Source: Triglochin maritima
Taxonomy: Eukaryota; Streptophyta; Magnoliopsida; Alismatales; Juncaginaceae
Assembly: GCA_963682175.1 (NCBI GenBank)
Contig: OY821777.1
Location: forward strand, 21,100,001-21,164,000
Reading direction: 5' to 3'
DNA length: 64,000 bases
A program made the position numbers and the translations under genes. Of this stretch, positions 58,546-64,000 are shown in pieces. Under the pieces are notes generated by a model. It did no database searches, was not told the origin of the DNA, and was given only the letters and a program-made list of their open reading frames with translations. The first letter of the stretch is position 1. Each line of letters opens with the position of its first letter.

Positions 58546-61033
58546 GACTATTTTCTCCTTTGTCTTCCATACACAAGAACCTTGTCTTTAGTCCGGTTAA
58601 GGTACTTCAGAATATTCTTGACCGCAATCCTACGATTAGGACTTGCGTTGGATTGGTGACCACTTGTCACGTTTAGAGCATACGAGATATTGAGTCTTGT
58701 GCAAGTCATTGTGTACATGGTCCTTCCTTTTGCCGAAGCATAAGGGATACCTTCATGTACTCCAAGTCTTTGTGTGATTGAGCACATTGAGACTTCTTGA
58801 GTTGCACACCTATACTCATACTTATTGGCATATTGTCCATATCGGAATTGTTCACCCTGAACATTTCCAAAGACCTTGTCAATGTATGCACGTTGACTGA
58901 AGCCAATGAGTCTACGGGATGTATCTCAATGTATCTTGATTCTCAAGATGTGTTGAGCCTCATCCTTTTCTTTTCATTGAATACACTGATTTCAACGAAA
59001 TTTCTCGTTTGTTAATGCAAAGGTATATGATTGCTCATGAGTAATATGTCATCGACATATAAGATCAGAAGTACTACATGGCTCCCACTAATCTCCTTGT
59101 ATCAACAAGGTTTTCCTTTACTTTGAATGAAGTGAATCTCTTTCATCTCTTCGTCAAAGCGTTTGTTCCAACTCCCCGATGCATGCTTCAATCCATAAAT
59201 GGATTCTCGAAACTTGCATTTCTTTTCGCTATTATTTGGATCATCAAAACCTTGAGGTTGTACCATGTACATATCCTCCTCCAAGTTCCTATTTAAGGAA
59301 CGCCATTTTGATATCCATCTTCCATGTCTCATAATTATGAAATGTGGAAATAGAGAGCATAATCCGAATAGATTTTATCATGGTAACTTCTCAAAAGTTT
59401 CATCAAAGTCAATTTCTTGAATTCGAGTATGACCTTTTGCTACAAGCCTTGCTTTGTAGATTGTCAAGTTACTATCCATGTCCATCTTCCTCCTAAAAGT
59501 TCATTTATACTAAATGATATTTTCTCTTAGGGAGGCTAATCAAGTTTCATACTTGATTATCATACATGGATTCTACTTCGGATTCCATGGTTTTTAACCA
59601 TAGTTTGGAGTCTTTTCTATTGCTTCTCGGAAGGTCAAGGGATCTTTGGTATCTAGTACCATGTTCTCATGAAGTCCCACATACTTATTGGGTTTCTTCC
59701 TTTCCCTCATTGACCTTCTTAGTTCTTTTGGTTCTTCTTGTGTCTCTCGAACTTCTTCCACAATTTCTTGAGGAATAGGTTCATGTTCGACTCTCGAACG
59801 CACACTAGGTGAGGATGATTGAGATTCTCTCACAATTTCTTGTAAGGATCTCTCGCTCATGCTCCCACTAACCAAAGGAATCTCGGTTGGGCCTTCATGA
59901 TCTTGAATGTCATCATTCATTTCATGATCTTGTAGAGTATCTTGAGTTTTCTCAAGCTCAACTCTACTCCCACTACTTTTCTCTCTTTTCCAGAAATTCC
60001 AGAAAAACATATCTCTCTCTACAATCTTTCGATTGGAGGTGATATATCAAAAGTAGTATCCTCTTGTCATACGAGGATAACCTATAAAGAAGCACTTAAT
60101 CCGTTTTTGGTTGAAGTTTGGTCGACATCAATTTCTCGATGTAGACCTCACAACCCCAAATCTTGAGAAAGTTGAGCTTAGGTGTCTTTCAACTCCATAG
60201 CTCATAAACCATTTTCTCCACGGATTTGGATGGAACATTATTTAGTGAGTTTGTCATTATTTGTAGTGCATAATTCCAAAAGTAAATCGGCAATTTAAAT
60301 TGACTCATTATTGATCGAACCATGTCGAGCAATATCCTATTCCTACTTTCGGAATGAGTCAAATTAGGTATTCTAAGCACTCACCCCTACGAACCTTTCA
60401 TAGAGACTCGATATTCTTGTTGAGTCGGTTCACTACTTCATCCTCGAATTCCTTGAACTTGTCAAAGAATTCACTTTTGCTTCCCATTAGACAAATACAG
60501 CCATAATGACTATAGTTGTCTGTGAACAATATGAAGTACCTTAAACCGTCTCTTGCACTTTTACTTATCGGACCACATACATTAGAATGTATCATATCCA
60601 ATTAGTTATTCGTTTTCGTTCCTTTCTTCTTGAAAGTTCTCTTGGTCATTTATTTGACCAATCCGATAGTGCTACAAGATTGTATCATTCACGTGAGTTA
60701 TCTTAGTTTCTCTTTTGTTATTGTTTGTTTGAGTTTGTTTATTATTTATTTCAAGCAAATAGAAATCATTCTATATGAATGTATTTGCATAGAAAATTCC
60801 ATTCTTCGATATAGACAAGCAAGAATTAAAATATTTATTAAAATTTATCCATATCTAAAACTTGATACAGAAATGTTCTTGCTAATCGAAGGCATATAAC
60901 AAACATTCTTCAAAGCATAAATTTAAATCACTAGACTATTGAAGCTCCATAGAATCTTGTACAATCGCAGCGATGGTTGTACTATTTCCAATCTTCAATA
61001 TCATCTCGTTCTCCACGAGTTCCTTCCTATCCT
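58546..61033 (-). pseudogene. pol: Element D pol remnant (integrase, RT, partial RNase H region)
   Basis: Fragments in order: integrase core with MIHSNVCGPISKSARDGLRY and FTDNYSHYGCICLM (60601-60398); IN end with NRILLDMVRSIMSQFKLPI and NNVPSKSVEKMVYELW (60380-60189), where the piece between them is missing; acidic linker with ELRRSMRERKKPNKY (60010-59594); RT pieces MDIKMAFLK, LEEDMYMVQPQGFDDPNNSE and SIYGLKHASGSW (59470-59102) and LILYVDDILLMSN (near 59060); and the post-RT conserved part MYTMTCTRLNISYALNVTS, LKYLNRTKD (58787-58548). Stops and frameshifts separate every block, and most of RNase H is absent. Not functional. Confidence 0.85.
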
Positions 61034-62005
61034 TCAATAGCTGCACATCAAAATTATGTGAGCACAAGATCCGGTAACCATTACCAAATCAAGGATAGAG
61101 GTGATTAAATTTATCTCAATAACAAACATACCTATGACGCTTCTCGGGCGCCTACGTTCAATCATCCCATTTTCAAGGTCTTCCTTGTACTTGGGGCAAT
61201 TCGGTCGGATGTGTCCCTTTTCACCGCAGTGAAAGCACTCCGTGTTGGGAGTTGGAGATTTGAAAGATTTCCCCCTTGAGGCACTCCCATGAGTACCTCC
61301 TACTCCCTTGCTCTTGATTGACGTATCTTTGGTAAATTTGTCTTTACCTTTGTTGATCTTTTTGCTCCTCTCATGGACGGCTAGGACGTGATTGTCCTGA
61401 CCTTTGCCCATGTCAACTTCAGCCGTTTTGAGAGCGTTGTGAAGCTCCTCAAGACTCACCCCTTTTTCACGCACATGATAGTGCATCACAAAGTCCTTGA
61501 AGGACGGGGCTAGAGAGCCAAGAATCAGATCTTCGGCAATGTCCTCGGGCATTGGAGAAGAGAGTTTCGACAATTTCTCAAGGTATCCTTGCATCGTGAG
61601 AAAATGCATAGATACCGATGTTCCCTCCGCCATATGGCACCTTGTGAGTACGATGGTGGTCTTATAGCGCTCCTTTCGGGCACTATCCATGAACATCTTT
61701 GTTAAAGCCTCCATGGTCTTCTTGGGTTTTGAATCCAAGTATTTTGCTTGAAGCGAGTCACCCATGGATGCTAGTATAAGACCGTGAACTTGGTTCTCTT
61801 GGTCTTCCCACTTGGCTATCGCCTCTTTCTCTTTATCGGTTGCCTTCTCATTTAATTTTGGGATTTCACCATCCAAAATATGAGATAGTTTTTCAAACCT
61901 TAACACGATATTAAGATTGAGTTGCCATTTCATGAAGTTTGAGCCATCATTTTGCAAAGGGTTCTTTTCGATCATAGATCGCACAATTGGTTGGATATTT
62001 GACAT
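61034..62005 (-). CDS. gag: Element D gag with zinc knuckle, running into a dead protease start
   Basis: The start ATG at 62003-62005 (MSNIQPIVRSMIEKNPL) is preferred over upstream in-frame codons, which lie in leader DNA. The protein is 323 aa. Residues about 15-200 form the UBN2-type gag core (LQNDGSNFMKWQLNLNIVL ... SMGDSLQAKYLDSK). A basic Lys/Ser linker follows, then the CCHC knuckle CFHCGEKGHIRPNC. The frame continues into protease-like VIEINLITS and MVTGSCAHI, where the catalytic Asp expected before TG is Val, and stops soon after. Gag appears intact while the enzyme part is not. Confidence 0.85.
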   Translation of the reverse strand: MSNIQPIVRSMIEKNPLQNDGSNFMKWQLNLNIVLRFEKLSHILDGEIPKLNEKATDKEKEAIAKWEDQENQVHGLILASMGDSLQAKYLDSKPKKTMEALTKMFMDSARKERYKTTIVLTRCHMAEGTSVSMHFLTMQGYLEKLSKLSSPMPEDIAEDLILGSLAPSFKDFVMHYHVREKGVSLEELHNALKTAEVDMGKGQDNHVLAVHERSKKINKGKDKFTKDTSIKSKGVGGTHGSASRGKSFKSPTPNTECFHCGEKGHIRPNCPKYKEDLENGMIERRRPRSVIGMFVIEINLITSILDLVMVTGSCAHIILMCSY

Positions 62006-63494
62006 TTCTACAAAATAAATTATATAGGTTTTAATGCCAATTTTATGTTTTAATACATACATACATATATATATCGAATATGATGTAAATACTGCAATTA
62101 AAATCTTGCCCGTAAATGCAGTAATCCAAGATCCCATCAATTGTAATATAGACTAGCTAAGGGCTATCGAATACATTACAACATCAAGGTAAGAAAACAT
62201 TTTCTAATCACAACCTTTTTGAATTTTAGCAACATTTAGCATATTCAAACTTTTGTGACTCTTGTCGTTTTAATTATGAGGGAATGCGACCTATCCTCGT
62301 AAGAAAAACTTTTTCCCAAAACCGAGCGAGGGCTCTAGGTAATGTTAAGAAAACTTATTTTCATTTGATACGAGATACGTTTATCTATTGTATTCATAAC
62401 TAAACATACTTGGGGTTCACTAGGGTGAAACACACCTCATATATTTAATTGTGGCACAACAACAGACAACCTTTATATCTCCCACTATTCCCAAAGATAG
62501 AGGGAGCTATCTCCCGCTAAGGGCGAACAGAGTATCCCTCGATCAATGGCTGCTAGTGGATGAAATAAGAAGGAAATTTATTCTTAATTTTGTTGGACAA
62601 TTTAATTTATCAACATGTGATTTTGAATTTTAGTTTATCATGCATATTAAAATTTATACACATCCTAACATTCACCATTCATCACATGCATAGCAGAAAT
62701 TATAAAACAGAAATTAAACATTCACACAATCCATATCGCGTGAGTTTATATGTTCCCTTTGATCCTTGATCTTCGATCCCTGATCCTCGATCCTCGATCA
62801 ATGCTCTATTCGGCGACTTCCTCTTGCACCGGAGATGTAGATTTTACAGAAAAATAAACATGCTCCTCACATTCGATAAAAAACAAACTAGTGCAAGTCC
62901 TATGTAAAAACCTCTCACATGCAAATGCAATTCTAAAGATAGAAAATAGAGAATATGACTTTTACATACATAAGCCCCTGTATAATAATAATGACATACA
63001 TTCATAGCTTCTGATTTTGGAACATATAAACTCACAATCCTGCAAAGCAACTCAAGCATCCATGCACGCAATTGCTATAAACTACATAATCTAATTTATC
63101 AATCATCCAGAATTCTCAACAATTCTTTGAAAAATATTTTGAAATCCATTAAAAACATTTTTCATACATCCATAGTTCACAAATTAATTATGAACCGCTG
63201 TTCATCCAATTTCCAATGGAAAGATGAATCGCAGTTTTTCGGTTTTGTTGATTCTCTTACAAAATAATCGTTTATACTTAAAACGAAATTATTGCAAGTT
63301 AGACTTATGTCTAAATCATAATTCTAATAATTATATGTCATGTTTTAAACATTCAAAACATTTAAAATGAATTATTATAAAGAATTATTTCAACAAACAT
63401 TTAAAGACCGAAAAACCGGTAAAACGAATTGTTTAAATCCTAGATGGTAAACTAGATTTGTTTACAGCCATAAATCATGAGAAAATTGAACCCT
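62006..63494 (-). other. Leader / 5' UTR of element D
   Basis: About 1.5 kb between primer site and gag ATG, unusually long. It contains a GATCCTTGATCTTCGATCCC-type short tandem stretch at 62759-62801 and no supported frame. Part may be unrelated inserted DNA, but no target duplications were recognised. Confidence 0.5.
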
Positions 63495-63508
63495 AAGCTC
63501 TGATACCA
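63495..63508 (-). promoter_or_regulatory. Primer binding site of element D
   Basis: TGGTATCAGAGCTTAG in element sense, one base from the LTR end: initiator Met-tRNA type. Confidence 0.85.
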
Positions 63509-63509
63509 C

Positions 63510-64000
63510 TGAAGGATTTCATGTTTAATTATACATATATATCTTCGAAATTTTTATGTATAATAAGGATCAATTATAATTTTCTTTGATTTATTTCATG
63601 CATGCATCGGTTTGTTTTAACATCTAGTTTCAAAACTCTATTAAAACAAACAAGGGCTCCGAAATTCATACCTAGAAGTTCTCAAAAACTTCTTGAAGAT
63701 TCGGAGACGTTGGGGATGCTTCTCGCCGCGCCGGATGCCTCCGAGTGTTCACCGAAACCCTAAACAAGGTTGGAGAGAAAGGAGCTAGCCAATCGATCTC
63801 CAAACAAGCTTAGAATCTAGCTACAAACCCCTTCCTTAGCCTCTGAGATTTCTCCTTCCAAAGACTTAGAAAACTAAGAGAATTTTCGTGGGATTTTGTG
63901 GTGAATTAAGAGAGAAAATAATTATTGAATTGTATGTCACAATTAGGGAGAATAAGGACCTATTTATAGGTTCCAATCTTACTCTTAATCATGGCTATTC
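63510..64000 (-). repeat. 5' LTR of element D, cut by window end
   Basis: Matches 56065-56555 base for base except TGAAGG for TGTAGG and TATAAT for TACAAT, as far as I can read. It continues beyond the window. Confidence 0.9.

Larger units (their letters stand above)
56065..64000 (-). mobile_element. Copia element D, inserted in element C's pol, cut by window edge
   Basis: Element-sense order: 5' LTR (from beyond 64000 to 63510), primer site, leader, gag, broken pol, polypurine tract, 3' LTR (58186-56065). LTR ends are TGAAGG...CCTACA or CCTTCA. Over the 490 bp where both LTRs are visible I see only two or three substitutions and no indel, so insertion was recent. The target 5-mer on the left is CGTAA (56060-56064); its partner is outside. 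Confidence 0.88.

Overview
The window is nuclear DNA of a flowering plant, probably a eudicot. It is AT-rich and holds one clear host gene, a five-exon Aux/IAA repressor with GT-AG introns at about 45.8-51.8 kb. Almost everything else is transposable elements (TEs): Ty1/Copia and Ty3/Gypsy retrotransposons, solo LTRs, MULE-, CACTA- and MITE-like DNA elements, and minisatellites. The species cannot be named from the sequence.

1-28.3 kb is a nest of retroelements. At the left edge a forward Gypsy-type LTR (880-2435) sits inside an inverted LTR of the same family, which itself sits in the gag of an older Copia. A Gypsy element with a large internal deletion follows (4562-7276). A forward, gag-only Copia element E (7783-28319) has its 5' LTR split by the most striking structure here: a 13.1-kb tandem array (8563-21681) of LTR-gag-LTR-gag-LTR-gag-LTR. 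Its repeat period is exactly 3859 bp and one 5-bp target duplication (CTTAT) flanks the whole array. Each unit keeps an open 547-codon gag but has no pol. The interior of E also carries a solo LTR of the array family (24211-27223), which contains a solo Gypsy LTR (24677-26221); each has its own perfect target duplication. Multiple polypurine tracts before the 3' LTR, an initiator-Met tRNA primer site and palindrome-rich LTRs suggest the Copia family belongs to the Sirevirus (SIRE/Maximus) lineage.

28-45 kb holds an LTR-like element hosting another solo LTR of the same Copia family, then a TIR-bounded candidate element with two 22-bp-period minisatellites and a fold-back. A broken plant-mobile-domain (PMD) gene at 39.8-41.7 kb ends in a GC-rich palindrome cluster. 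A 1.2-kb MULE derivative (44070-45274) shares that right end and has TIRs, a 9-bp target duplication and a 59-bp-arm hairpin; it lies about 550 bp upstream of the Aux/IAA gene.

The Aux/IAA gene encodes 243 residues with domains I-IV. Its 3-kb second intron contains a CACTA-like segment. 52-64 kb is again TE: a MITE, a CACTA-like end, a Copia element C with a 221-bp LTR and a nearly open RT/RNase H, and a second Copia element D inserted in C's pol. D runs off the right edge with near-identical LTRs, an open gag and a broken pol.

A theme crosses families. Several unrelated LTR families, both Copia and Gypsy, carry CpG-containing perfect palindromes (CGGTCGACCG, or GACCGCCAATTGGCGGTC) just upstream of the TATA box in U3. 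The MULE/PMD and CACTA-like segments carry their own CpG palindrome clusters.
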